A program made the translations under genes and the position numbers. Below, piece by piece: positions 13,372-30,324 of a DNA stretch of 64,000 nt. This stretch comes from Medicago truncatula (lineage: Eukaryota > Streptophyta > Magnoliopsida > Fabales > Fabaceae): positions 34,964,755 to 35,028,754 of the forward strand of contig NC_053048.1 in the NCBI RefSeq assembly GCF_003473485.1, given 5' to 3'. Numbering within the stretch: the first letter of the stretch is position 1; the number at the start of each line of letters is the position of its first letter. Under the pieces are notes generated by a model. The model saw only the letters and a program-made list of their open reading frames with translations, searched no databases and was not told the origin of the DNA.

Positions 13372-13455
13372 GTCAGGATGGCCGAGTGGTCTAAGGCGCC
13401 AGACTCAAGTTCTGGTTCTCGTGAGAGAGCGTGGGTTCAAATTCCATTTCTGACA
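13372..13455 (+). tRNA. tRNA-Leu (anticodon CAA, reads UUG)
   Basis: Cloverleaf visible by eye: acceptor stem GTCAGGA pairs with TTCTGAC (one G-U), A discriminator at 13455, D-loop with the A box GGCCGAGTGG, anticodon CAA at 13406-13408 in the loop CTCAAGT, a long class II variable arm typical of tRNA-Leu, and the B box GGTTCAAATTCC. It is 84 bases, has no intron, and is followed by T-runs suited to RNA polymerase III termination. It sits between the convergent HFM1 and AAA ATPase genes and looks functional. Confidence 0.95.
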
Positions 13456-14576
13456 TTTTTCATTTCTTTTTAACCTCAACTAAGAAGTGTAGAGGTTTAC
13501 GTTATACTCTTCAGTCTTCACCATTATTTTGTTACAAAAGGAGTCTTCATCATTATTTTGTTACAAAAGGATATTATTTTAATCAGTTTGTCATCTATTT
13601 TTTTTTTTCTTGACAAAATATCTACTAAAAAGTTGAAAAGGAAAATATTAGACATTTTTATACAATATTATTTAATAAACTTTTGTTTTAAGTAAAAAAA
13701 TGTAGAGTATTGGGATTATGTTACCGTCCAAGATATGGAAAATCTTGGGTTCAATAAACATTACAAAAGAATTTATATTTACATCTCTCAAAAGAGAAAA
13801 ATGTCTTTTTAGCACTAGATCAAATTCTTGGAGGTTTAAATCCTTCATCTAATTTTAATGGAACGCTATCAAAATCATTCTTCAACAATAAGTTTAAATT
13901 TAAAGATAGAGATAATAATTCTTAGAATTTGGATTTAGTATAACTCGACCTTAAAAAATCGACTTATAAGTTGAAAATTGCCTCTTCGTAATATGAGTAA
14001 ATTGATAACAGAACCCTTACAAATTCAAAAGGTTAAACGAAATTAAGACGGAGAAATTGATATTTACCGTGAATATTTGGTGGATGTTCATTTCTTGCAT
14101 AAAATGCTCTTATAACTCACTGAGCAACGGACTTTCACTTCATTTTTATCGTTCTTTACTTCAAATCTGAATACCACCTTATATTAGGCTCTTAATATAC
14201 TGGTAATTTACAAAATCTATGTCCTATATTAGGTTCTTCTCTCATAGAAGTTTGGATTTACAACACCTAAAATTTCATATATTCTAACACATAGGAAGAG
14301 TGGAAGTTTTAAAAACTAATTTATAATAATATACACGTGTAAATATAATATAATAATGGCAGCCGTTCCATTTAAGGCTGTGTTGCCAGGTCCCTAAATT
14401 CAAAACAAAGCCTTCAAGGCAATATGATTTCAGGATAGCCATCAATAAATAGTTTCAACATGATTAATTTTACCCTAAACTTTGGTGCCCTTGTCTTGCT
14501 CTATATTTCAGTTAATGTACATTTGTTTTGAATTTTAAGCACATGCAAAAATCATAGCATGTTTTTTAATAAGACT
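13456..14576. other. Intergenic DNA with a short tandem repeat
   Basis: Two copies of a roughly 29-bp unit containing CATTATTTTGTTACAAAAGGA lie at about 13515-13571. The remainder is AT-rich. The right part probably carries the 3' UTR of the minus-strand AAA ATPase gene. No other gene seen. Confidence 0.45.
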
Positions 14577-19875
<5,299 letters not shown>

Positions 19876-20608
19876 CGATCACAAAAGCAAACGCGATTTT
19901 CATCATAAAAAGTGATTATGCAATAGGAAATTTCTACTTTGCAATTAAAATTAATAAAATATATTTATTTTATATTCGAATAATTTAAGATTTATCATAG
20001 ATTTGGTATGTAAGAAATTTTATTTTATTTTTAAGAATTCCTTCAAAAAAAAATTATTTTTAAGAATGGTATGTAAGAAGACTTTAAAAGATAACATAAT
20101 TTTTTATATAATTTTTTTTTTGAGAGAGATATATAATTTTAATATATGGTCCGTTTGTTACGGATTTTAAAAAATAGATTTGCCTTTGTATTTTTTTTTT
20201 TTTTTAAATTTACTAAAAAATTAGTAGAAATTATTTTTAACTTATTTGCTATAAATTCAAAAGGAGATTTTGACATTGATTAACTTAAATAATTTTTTTT
20301 AAGAAATTAACTTAAATATTTATTGATAAAGATTATACATAACAAAAATCATATTTTTTTCTTTTCAAAAAGTCATCTTTTAAAAGCTTTTTTTCGGAAG
20401 TTTTTGTATTTTGATTGAAATTATATTTTAAAGTTTGTCGGTATTTTGAATTGAATAGAATTACAAGTGTGTGTATATATATATTGGTATCCTCCTTTTA
20501 TAGGAGAAGAAACCTTGATATCTAATATTTAATCTATTTAATTTATGAAAATTTTGGTATGAAATATAATGGAAGATATCATCAATTGATCATTATTAAG
20601 GTGGAGCA
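19876..20608. other. Upstream region of the AAA ATPase gene, AT-rich
   Basis: Holds the minus-strand promoter and leader of the AAA ATPase gene (its ATG is at 19875). T- and A-rich runs are frequent. No distinct element ends or coding sequence were seen. Confidence 0.4.
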
Positions 20609-20887
20609 TGGAAATGCAATGTCCATGCGTCAATTTTTAAGAAGCAAGGATGCTATTGGGTTGGTATGTGTCTTAGCGAGAGGAATGAGAGGAGTTCATT
20701 GTGGTGGAGACAACTTGGTATATCCAACGCGGCGGAAGCAAGGGTTTTAAAAGAAGCAATAAATTGGCTTAGTAATTTGAGGTTTCCTTCTGTGTCTATT
20801 GAACTTGATCGTAAGCAAGTGCCTGATGACATCTCTAGCAATCTCAACACTGATTCTATGTTCAACACTATTCTGAATGGCTGCTAA
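20609..20887 (+). pseudogene. RNase H-like domain remnant of a LINE-type retrotransposon
   Basis: Continuous frame from TGG AAA TGC AAT (W-K-C-N-V-H-A) through AEARVLKEAINWLSNL and SVSIELDRKQV to a stop at 20885-20887. This is the RNase H-like (RVT_3) fold that ends plant non-LTR retrotransposon polyproteins. The usual first-strand aspartate in the W-K-C-N-V-D motif is replaced by H, and the reverse transcriptase part is absent, so it cannot be active. Sequence to about 21056 may be its 3' tail. No target duplication was found. Confidence 0.7.
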
Positions 20888-21069
20888 GCTTCACTTCTGA
20901 ATCATCAAAACTTTAAGATAAGTTTCATTAGGAGACAAACAAATAATGATGTTCACTTGTTAGTCAGGGTGTCATTATCTTATGTTATCTTGATTATACG
21001 TCATCGTGTATTACAACTGTTGTTATTAATGAAATGCGTTGAGTTTGTTTTCATAAAAATATATATATA

Positions 21070-22378
21070 TCAAACAGACAATTAGAAAACAACCTATACC
21101 AAGTTAATGAAATAGAGAAAATTATAATGGATAAAAACATAATTGCATAAATCCTTAAAAAAGTTTACAAAAGAGAAATTACAATCCTTTGAGGATGATA
21201 TTGAATTCTTTGCAACACTCGCATATCAATTTACTCTAACGACTCTAAAACTCTAAGACTTAGCTATGATGTTTTCTAAGTGAAATGGATGAAAGTATGA
21301 GATGAATAAAAGTAATTTGAATCTCTAAGACGATGTCTAGGGTTGATTGGACACTGATGTCTCCGATTTTTATTATATCCAACACAACACAGCACACTCC
21401 TAAAAGTAATTTGAATAGCTTGGAGCTAAAGAAACTAAGAAAATTGGATTGTTGGAAAAAGGTTAAACCTGAAAGAAATTAGAGCTAAATATTAGTAACA
21501 AAAATAACCTCAAATATTAGTAACAAAATAATATATACTCTAAACACATAAACTACTACAAATATACATTAAGTTGTAAGACAAAAAGATCGAACCCACT
21601 GGAAGTGTGGTGTTGTTACTCTGTGCAACTTTTCAATGAGAAAATTTGTTTGTTAAAAAAAGAGGAGAAATCATTTAATGGTTTCAACCGTTAAAATTAA
21701 AGTTTAAAAACAATAAAGATACCTGCAAATTCCGAATATAAAATGCATGATTAAGAACATTATTTATTTAAGAATAGAGATTAGAAAAGTAATGGAAAGT
21801 TACAATTTCATACAACTTTTCGGAGACCAAGTGGTCATAAGGCGTTTCTCAACACAAGCATCATGGTTAACTTAAAGGGTACAACTCTCCCGAGATTCGC
21901 GATGGCCAAATTAGCCATAAAACAATGTTAAGGTCAAATTTTCATCCCTTTCTTTAATTAGAAAGGTTAAGTCGTTTTCCTATGACTAAAAATCTATAGG
22001 TCATCTTGATATTTATAGGTCTTGGCTTTAGGGAAATGTCAAGATATGTGGCGAATCACAATGATTTGCACAACAAGTTATTGCTTTATCAAATTTTGAT
22101 CAAAATTATTTAGTTAATTAATTGCAATTAGCTACAACTGGTTAATTAAAGTAGAACGCTAGTTAGAGTGTTACACACTCATGTTGCTATAATACATGTA
22201 TGATGTCACATTAACATTTAGTTGAGAAAAAAGAAAGTTCTCACTCATTGTTTAATGATTTCCTCTCAATCTTGTCTCTCAATTCAGTTTGTTTGTCATA
22301 ACTGTGGTTAAAAGCTGTTTATTTTTAGTGAAATTTCAATTTTCAAGTATTGTTAGCACTCCTCTGATATATATACAG
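21070..22378. other. Intergenic DNA, no gene seen
   Basis: AT-rich sequence without convincing coding capacity. Its anonymous character, between retrotransposon remnants, suggests old decayed repeats. Confidence 0.4.
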
Positions 22379-22497
22379 TACACCCTTCGGTCACTAATAT
22401 AAACAAAAATTTGATAGGCTACATACATCATTTAATGAATGAATTTAAAAATCAAATTTTTGCTTATATTAATGACCGGAGGATGTACATGTGATGG
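22379..22497. mobile_element. 119-bp foldback MITE (TACACCCTTCGGTCACTA family)
   Basis: The ends TACACCCTTCGGTCACTAAT and ATTAATGACCGGAGGATGTA are inverted repeats, with CATTTAATGAATG at the centre. Related copies are at 43223-43373 and 58472-58620. Confidence 0.75.
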
Positions 22498-22972
22498 TTG
22501 CAGACAACATGCATCGAGATCGAAGAAGGACTTTGAAATTTGATCCTTCACATTTAGATTTAGGTAATGATATTTTTTCTAAGACAACTATTAGAGATAA
22601 AGAATATTAAATAATAGATATCGAACTCTAATATTTTTTCGTGAGAAAGTCTAACGCGTTAGCTTATGTGAAGGATTTTGGAAGTGCAAGTGCAAAATCT
22701 ATAAGTTTAAGGTGCAAAATAAATAATTCAGGATGGTCATAATGCAAAAAATAAAGATTACTGGTGCAAATTTTCAAAATTTAGGGTGTGCAGGTGCACA
22801 CCCTCACACCACACAGGATCCACCCCTGATTTCAAGAAAAATTAATAGTATTAATCAGAAGTATATTTAAGAAAAAATAATAATAAGTGTATCTAATAAT
22901 TTAAAAAAAGATTTATATTTAAAGACAAATTTTTTAATCAAATAGGAGCTGACGGAGGATATTTGCTTGCGA

Positions 22973-23580
22973 AATTGTGGCTATGGTCGCGTCAAAATAA
23001 AAAAAATAAAAAATTGTGGCTATGGACTTGCGTAAAAAAAAATTGTGGCTATGGTTGCATAAAAAAAAAGGCTTAATTATATTTTTGGTCTTCTAACTAT
23101 TTAGTTGGTATCAGATTGGTCCTCTAACTAAAAATTGATTTATTTTGGTCCTCTAAGTTTCTCATCGTTACTACATTTAGTCATTTCTGTTAGTTTTATT
23201 CAAATAAACGTTAGGGTTTGTGTTATGTGGGTGTCTGACCTCCTGTTTCACACATAGATATGAACCATTACAGTTGCCAATAATATCGGTCACTATTTAA
23301 TCATAATACCTTAAGAAGGAATAGTTCCAAAATGATACTAATAAATAAAGTTAGAGGACCCACATAACACAAACTCTAACGTTTATTTGAATAAAACTAA
23401 TATAAAGAACTAAATGTAGTAACGGTGAGAAACTTAGAGGACCGAAATCAATCAATTTTTAGTTAAAGGACTAATCCGATACCAATTAAAAAGTTAGAGG
23501 ACCAAAAATGTAATTTAGCTTAAAAAAAAATTGTGACTATGGTTGCGTAAAAAAAAATTGTGGCTATGGTTGTGGCCAAA
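22973..23580. repeat. Tandem AATTGTGGCTATGG repeat, split by a MULE
   Basis: Five units of about 25-32 bp carry the core AATTGTGGCTATGG(T)TGCGTAAAAAAA: three to the left of the MULE at 23070-23521 and two to its right. The array was continuous before the insertion. Confidence 0.8.
23070..23521. mobile_element. Short MULE of the GGCTAAATT family, 452 bp
   Basis: Same long terminal inverted repeats as the element at 468, here starting GGCTTAATTAT and ending TAATTTAGCTT. It is flanked by A9 on both sides (23061-23069, 23522-23530), consistent with a 9-bp duplication, though a homopolymer is weak proof by itself. No coding capacity. Confidence 0.8.
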
Positions 23581-23984
23581 ACGCAACCAATTTTTCTCGA
23601 TATGTCTTAATTATTGCTTGTTTTTGGTGAAGACGTGTGTGGGATAAATTATTTTTGCCGTATGCTGATATAGAAATTTCGTAATGAAGCGGAAAAACCA
23701 TTTTACACAAGTATAATAAAATAGGGAACAACAAGTTTTAGGAAAAAAAATCAAATGCTTCTAATTATTATGGTTTTGTTCTGTTTTGTCTGTAATTACT
23801 CTTGAGTCTTAACTAACATTCTTTATGGGTAACCAAAAAAAAACTAACACTCTTTATGTGAATGTGAAGCTCTTTTGGTTTTATAAAATTCATTTTATAT
23901 TCTTAAAAAAAAAAATGTTGGATTATGATTCAAATTCTTTGAAACCATAAATTTGTCACTTTTAGACAAAATTGATATCATGTA

Positions 23985-24738
23985 TTCTATCCGTCTAAGT
24001 TATATGTCATTTTAAGAGAATTTGTTTGTCTCAAATTATACATTATTTTATAATATCAATGAATCATTAATGATTATTTGTTGCGACACCTCCTCTTTAG
24101 TTGCGACACCTTTGGCAACATGTGGTCTGCGGTTTTGCAGTGGCTTCGCTTATCCTTCGTTGCTCCAGCTGGGAGTAGGAATCACTTTCTTCAGTTGGAA
24201 ACATGGCTAGGTTACCGTATTCTTCTCACACGTTCTTTCGGATAATCTGGCTGGCTTCTGTCTGAATTATTTGGGAGGAAAGGAACAACTAGGTGTTTCA
24301 TCAAAAGGTTGCAACTCCACAAAATTTAGCAGAGAAGGTTAAATTGTTATCTTTTCATTGGCTAAAAGCAAATATGGTTACCTTTATTTTTAGCTATCAT
24401 GAATGGTGGCAACACCCTCTGTCTTGTATGGGTATTAGACAATAATCTTTTTGTTTTTCTGTTCACTTACTTCGGTGCTAGTTATTTATGCATTAGGAAC
24501 TTCACTTTGTATACTTTTTTGTTGATTCTCTTTTGCAAGTCTTGTGCGAGATGAATCACCTGATAATATAAGTTTTATTTTGCCTTATTAAAAAAAAATT
24601 AATGATTATTTTTCCATCATGCAATTTACTAGTTATTACTTTATTTTTTTCAATTATTTTAATTTATATTTTCCATGCCATTAATAAAAGATATTTTTGT
24701 AAAATAACTCATTAAAACGTAATTTTGGATGGAAGGAG
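23985..24738. mobile_element. Stowaway-like MITE interrupted by a LINE
   Basis: The left end (CTATCCGTCTAAGTTATATG) and right end (TTTTGGATGGAAGGAG) resemble degenerate inverted ends of CTCCCTCCGT-type MITEs. A LINE copy at 24080-24597 splits it. It lies just upstream of the first P450 gene, so it may have become part of its promoter region. Confidence 0.5.
24080..24597 (+). mobile_element. 5'-truncated LINE with 14-bp target duplication and poly(A)
   Basis: The copy encodes only the C-terminal end of ORF2: a frame from GNMWSAVLQWLRLSF through GIIWLASVWIIWEERNN to EWWQHPLSCMGIRQ (about 24117-24442), the usual zinc-finger RVT tail of plant LINEs, with one internal stop after EERNN. It ends in an A-run, and the flanks are a perfect 14-bp direct repeat, ATTAATGATTATTT, at 24066-24079 and 24598-24611. 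This is the classical product of target-primed reverse transcription. Confidence 0.85.
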
Positions 24739-24778
24739 TGTCACGTACAGTAAATCTATTACCTATAAGGTCCACTTT

Positions 24779-24798
24779 ACTATATATATCTTTATATC
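24779..24798 (+). promoter_or_regulatory. TATA region of P450 gene 1
   Basis: CTATATATATCTTTATATC lies 36-55 bp upstream of the ATG at 24834, so the leader must be very short. Placement fits a core promoter for the gene immediately downstream. Confidence 0.45.
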
Positions 24799-24833
24799 AC
24801 ACAGAAAATTAAGGTGTGGAAGAGCCAGAAGCC

Positions 24834-27800
24834 ATGGACTACCAAAAGCTTTTGATACTAATTTCCTTTGTAAGTGCAAGCATCCTCATCCTCATTCTTA
24901 GAAAATTAAACCAAACTCAAAATTCTACAAAACTTCCACCAGGGCCAAAGCCACTTCCCATCATAGGAAACATCTTACAACTTGGCAAAAACCCACACAG
25001 GACACTCACAAATCTCTCAAACATCTATGGACCAATTATGACACTAAAACTAGGAACATTAACAACCATAGTAATTTCATCACCACAATTAGCCAAACAA
25101 GTTTTACATGAAAATTCTCAAATCTTCTCAAATAGAACTGTCCCACATGCAATACATGCACTTGATCATAACAAATTCTCACTTGGGTGGCTTCCAACAT
25201 TAGCTTTGTGGAAGAAACTAAGGAAAATTTGTGCTACAAAAGTATTTTCTACAAAAATGCTTGACTCAACAAAAAACATTCGCCAACAAAAGTTACAAGT
25301 ATTATTGGATTATGTAAAGGAAAAATGCAACAAAGGTGAAGCTTTTGATATTGGTGAGGCTGTTTTTACAACTGTCCTTAATTCAGTTTCAAACACTTTC
25401 TTCTCTATGGATTTGGCTCATTCAACACCTGATGAAAAATCTCAAGTGTTTGAGAACATTTTGAGAGGTTTATCGGAACTTTCTGGGACGTCTAATATTG
25501 CTGATTTCTTTCCAATTCTTCGTCCTTTAGACCCACAACGATTGTATGCAAAGATGGCCATTCATCTGGGGAGTTTGTGTGAGATTATTGGAGGAATCAT
25601 TGAAGAAAGAAGAGCTTCCAAGATTGATTCTGATCAGGTTTGCAATGATGTGTTAGATTCACTTCTTAACAATGATGGAGAAACTATTTTCGATCAGTTG
25701 AGTCCGAAGGAGATGTTTCATCTGCTTCCGGTTAGTGTTATTTTCTCATGATTTTTTTTTATCTATGTTTCTAGGTAAGAATTAATTAGGGTTCTTATGT
25801 AAAGTTCGACCAAAACCCTCACTTTCTATTTCGCGGTAAAAGATTCTAGTTATGCATCAGTTCAATTAAGCTTGTAAACATAGGTGTTTAAGATCCAATA
25901 TATTGAGTTAAAAAAGGACCATTATACAATATCATATAAAGTTAAAAAAATATATATGTAGGGACCAAAACCTATAATTGCATGCTAATAGTTTTTTTTT
26001 AAAAGTTTGAGGAAACCGTGGCTTCTGCTAGTCCCCTTCTAGCTCCATCCCTAATTACAATGCCCAATCCTTTTTGTAAAACTTCCTACACCCTCCAGTT
26101 ACTATTATAAGCAAAAAAAATTACTTCCCCCATTTCAAAATGAGTCATTTTAGCCAAAAAAAAAATTATTGCAAAATAAATGTCACTTTGAGTTTTCAAT
26201 GCAATAATAACATTTTCTTTTCAATTGTACCTTCAATTAATACTATATACACTACTTTCAAAGTATTATTTTTTTCTTTAATGAAAAACAAACCAATAGT
26301 TGATTAGGATAATTTGGTAAAATAACATCTCTCTTTATTTTAATTAATGTATTTATTAATATGTGTGTAAAAACCTTAAACGACATTCATTTTAAAACAT
26401 AGGATGTATTTTATATTCGTTCAATTAATGATGTATATGATCTTTATCGTAAACCACATGCATCACTTAATAAATAAATATAAAATGTTGATTTTCGCTA
26501 TCGACCACATATACCATTAATTGAATGAACTTAAAAAGTCAATTTTACTTATAATTAAAGAGTACATTACAACAGTTAAATATTGAAAATGCAATTAAAA
26601 CTTGCACAATTTACTGAAGTACTTAACAATTATATTACTAATTCAAAGTACTCGTATTGAGTGATTATTAATAAAGGAATGAAAACTATCAAAAACTTTG
26701 TACCAACTGTAGAGCCTATGTCATCATTTGCCACTTGTCCACTATTTTTTAAGCAATAAGCTTGACTCATTTCATTAATAATAAAAGTACTAATACAAAT
26801 GGATGCATCAATAAAAATGTGAGGACTAATTAGAAATGTGACCACCTTAATAAACGGGTTGCGTTTAGCCTGGGAAAATGGTGTTTTTCCCACCATGGGA
26901 AAGTCCCATTTTTCAGAACAGGTGGCGGTTGCTACTGGCTGTGACCAAACAAAAAACAATGAGTAAATAGTTAATTTCCCCCCTGAAATTGTAAGTTTCA
27001 TCAATTACTCCCTGAAATTAACAAAACTTCAATTACCCTCCTGAAATTTCACAACGTTAGTCAATTTACCCCCTCCGTCAAATTTTTCTGTTAGTGAACA
27101 TGACGTTTTGCAAATAACCCCCTGAAGTTTTGCACTTATGTGCAAAATGCCCCCCAAACTTAAAAATTTATATTATTTTTTTCTTAAAAACAAACAATTA
27201 ATAGTTAAATATTAAAGCTAACTATTAATTTTGGAGTTTGGAAAAACTACATACATATATACATCAAAATAGGGAAAAATGTGTATTTTTAAAGTGACAA
27301 TAATGATTATTTCTAATAGACAATTATTATTTTTAGAGGTTTATAAACAAATTAATAATCAAATTTATATTTATATTTTCTCCTTCACCATCTTATTCTT
27401 TTAACTCCTCCAACTCCTTTAACAATTTGCTCAAACAATTTAAACTACACAACCCCCAATATTAATCCACAAATCATCCGATTATTGTCACTTTAAAAAA
27501 TACATATTTTTTCCCATTTTAGAGCCTATTTTGTTAGGATTTATAATAAATGCAATTAGTATACATTACTGAATCCAGAAATGATGTTTTGTTAGGATTT
27601 ATTTGCTGCTGGGATTGACACAACTTCAAGCACAATTGAATGGATCATGGTAGAGCTACTACGCAACCCTAGCAATATGACAAAAGCAAGAACAGAATTA
27701 TCTAAAGTTATTGGTAAAGATGAAATAATTGAAGAATCAGATATTTTTAAGTTGCCTTTCTTACAAGCAGTTGTGAAGGAAACCTTTCGATTGCATCCAC

Positions 27801-28210
27801 CAGCTCCATTATTGGTACCCCATAAATGTGATGAAAGTGTGAACATATTAGGCTTCAATGTGCCAAAAAATGCACAAGTAATAGTTAATGTATGGGCTAT
27901 GGGAAGAGATCCAACCATTTGGAAAAATCCAAATATGTTCATGCCCGAAAGATTTTTGGAGTGTGACATTAATTATAAGGGCAACCATTTTGAGCTTATA
28001 CCCTTTGGAGCTGGCAAAAGAATTTGTCCAGGATTGTCATTAGCTCATAGGAATGTGCACTTAATTGTGGCATCCCTTCTACACAACTTTGAATGGATAC
28101 TTGCGGATGGGCTAAAGTCAGAACATATGAATATGGAGGAGCGATTTGGGTTATCCTTAAAGAGAGTACAACCTCTTCGAGTTCAAGTTACTTCAATCAA
28201 GCATGGTTAG
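24834..28210 (+). CDS. Cytochrome P450, CYP76-like, gene 1
   Basis: ER-anchored haem monooxygenase. Two exons, 24834-25730 and 27596-28210, give 503 residues, the normal length. It shows an N-terminal membrane anchor (about residues 5-23), the proline hinge KLPPGPKPLPIIGN, I-helix AGIDTTS at 304-310, ExxR (ETFR) at 361-364, PERF at 416-419, and haem loop FGAGKRICPG with Cys443. All motifs are intact, so it is probably functional. CYP76 enzymes hydroxylate monoterpenols and related substrates; the substrate here is unknown. I chose ATG 24834 because the related genes start at the same M-x-Y/H-Q. The intron is 1865 bp and holds a MITE and a MULE end. It is the only intact gene of the array on the plus strand. 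Confidence 0.92.
26124..26406. mobile_element. Stowaway-like MITE in the intron of P450 gene 1
   Basis: The ends CTTCCCCCATTTCAAAATGAGTC and GACATTCATTTTAAAACATAGGATG are imperfect inverted repeats flanked by TA on both sides. This is the common CTCCCTCCGTTTCAAAATGAGT type of plant MITE. Confidence 0.55.
26961..27180. mobile_element. Solitary terminal repeat of the GAGTAAATAG MULE family
   Basis: It matches the roughly 215-bp terminal inverted repeat of the elements at 30325, 31193 and 48396: GAGTAAATAGT, then CCCCCTGAAATT motifs, then TTTTGCACTTATGTGCAAAATG. No second end is found nearby, so the element is deleted or decayed. It lies in the intron of P450 gene 1. Confidence 0.7.
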
Positions 28211-28794
28211 TTATATACAAGAGTAATGCTCCTCATGATATATGTACATATAAGTTTTTTTTTTTTTTTTTTAATAAATATATGTATATATAAGTTAAAA
28301 GTTATATATTTTAATAATGTTTGTAATACACTCTTCGATTTTTCAACCCAATTATCTTGGATTTGTTAAAAGTTATATGAGTCCACTAAATATGAATTAA
28401 CATGTTTGAATTAGAGTTGCAATCTTGGTTCATCAACAATTTCTTCTTCTTTTTTGTGTTTTTTTATTTTTATTTTATTTTATATATTTTTTGAGCATAT
28501 GCATCAAATCCAAAAAGAATGATTATTAGAGAGTGGTTAAAAAGAGAGTGTTCGTAACATTTCTCAAGATGAAATGGATAGTTTTGAGTTTTAGTTCTTG
28601 CACATGTATGTATTGATTCTTATTGGTTCAACCAACTAGTACAAATTATAACTCAAAATAATAAATCGATTTTAGGATTTGACTTTTGGTTCTTGCATTC
28701 TTATTGACTCAAGCAACTACAACCTAAAAGATGACATGAATTTTGCTTCTTTCACCTTTATCTTGGTTTTTGTTTCTTGCATCTTTATCGTTTC
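28211..28794. other. 3' flank of P450 gene 1
   Basis: Probable 3' UTR followed by AT-rich DNA with a T-run near 28258-28272. No gene seen. Confidence 0.4.
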
Positions 28795-29591
28795 TGTTGG
28801 AACACTAGTTAAATCTAATTAGAAAATTGGATAAGAAAAACACAATATAAGAACTAGTGTGAGCGTGTGACTTAAAAATGTCCCATATTGGTGAGCTACA
28901 CCAACTAGAAAGTGTTTATATAAGGGTATAGTGACCTCCAAGGGTGTGCCCTTGGGGTACCCACTTTTGTGAACGGGTGAACGCTTACAAAAACATATAT
29001 ATCACACGCGCGACGCCGCCGTCCGACCGAACCGGGCCGGGCTTGGATCGTGGGTGGAAAATAATATATATTTTTTTGTCACTTGAAAATGATAAATTAA
29101 TTATTTAATTAATCTAATCATTATTATCCGACCCGATCCAAAACGAGTATCCAGAAGTTTCCGGATATATCCAATTAAGAAACAAAAATGCGTTTGCTTA
29201 AGGAGAGCTCGCCCCCCTCATTCTTCACACCGAATTCCACAGTCGATGATTCCTGTGCGATTCCTCTCTTCTCCCTTCGACTTGTGTTAACGAGTCATTC
29301 TTCTGCTTCTACTCCTTTCTGTCCCTTTCGGTTTCGAATAGAGCGGCTACGTACCGTATTGAATAGTTTTAATCAAACGATTAAACTATATTTCGAGGTG
29401 TATATCTACGAGTGATTGTATACTGTGCAGTATATAATCGTAACAGTGATCTGGGCTGTTTATCCTGGAGACGGCGTGGTTGTTAGTCTACCTTGCACAA
29501 CTTGGATAGTGCCGCGAAACGTCTTAAAAGAGCGACCTGGTCGTGACTTAACCCGGTAATTCCTTTGGCAGTACTAATTTCAAAACCAACA
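28795..29591. mobile_element. Solo LTR, 797 bp, with 5-bp target duplication
   Basis: It starts TGTTGGAAC and ends AACCAACA, the TG..CA form of an LTR, and is flanked by GTTTC at 28790-28794 and 29592-29596. An internal TATATAAGG near 28917 could be the LTR promoter. It contains a GC-rich patch (about 29000-29050) unlike its surroundings. No internal retrotransposon sequence remains, so it probably arose by recombination between two LTRs. The end sequence suggests the Copia type. Confidence 0.85.
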
Positions 29592-30324
29592 GTTTCTTAT
29601 TGTTTCAAGCAACTACAATCCAAAAGTTCAAATGCATTTTGGGTTTAATTTATGGGTTTGATGCATATACTCAGAAACCCAAAAATAATTATAGAAGAAA
29701 TTGTTGATGAAAAAAAATTGTAACTATCATTTCTTTCTTCTCTGATTTGGGTTTCAATTTTTTTTTAAGATTGCCAAAATCTCCATTCTTTATTTCTCTA
29801 GTAGTTGATTGGCTTTTGTTTGTCTAAGATTTTTTTTTGTACAAATCCTCTAAGAATTATTTCTACATGGATATGATTGCTGCCCTTGGTGTTGCCAAAA
29901 CGTCACCGTCCCCTTGTCTTTTGTGGGGCAGGGGGTTTTGTTTGAAACTCAATTGTGTTGCATAATAAAAAAGTGAGACAACATAACAATAATGAAATTT
30001 GGTGGATTCTAAGGCGAGGGATTAGTTAAGTCCCTTACCAATGAACCATAAAAATTAAACAGTTAGATTTAATTAATGATTTTGATAAGTTAAAAATAAA
30101 AATGAGAGCATTTCTAATCACAAACATTTGGACAAAATTTATTACTCCAACAAGATTTTTGTTAAAAATGATAAGAACTATAACTATAAAAGAGATGGAG
30201 GGAGTAACTTATACACCAACATGTAGGAACATTGAAAATATGCGCCAATTTACTGGTAAATCGGCACCTACTTTCAATGTCATCACGTGCTACAAGCGTC
30301 ATTGGTGATGACCATTTTGTAATT
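29592..30324. other. Intergenic DNA with a P450-flank repeat
   Basis: The stretch around 29885-29995 (GGTGTTGCCAAAACGTCACC, then GCAGGGGGTTTTGTTTGAAAC) recurs at 35687-35800 and, more diverged, near 55570. These repeats lie beside P450 genes, pointing to duplication of larger blocks. No gene seen. Confidence 0.5.

Noticed and set aside
22910-23580. Telomere-like AAACCCTAA motifs
   Set aside because: They occur singly as part of the MULE terminal repeats, not as a telomeric array.
24816-24833. Start of P450 gene 1 at GTG 24816
   Set aside because: Plants use ATG, and all paralogues begin at the position equivalent to 24834.
26630-27004. 124-codon minus-strand frame in the intron of P450 gene 1
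   Set aside because: No recognisable domain and it overlaps the end of a MULE terminal repeat.
27592-27969. Antisense frame of 125 codons across P450 gene 1 exon 2, with similar ones in genes 2 and 3
   Set aside because: They mirror conserved P450 coding sequence on the opposite strand and have no promoter or domain.
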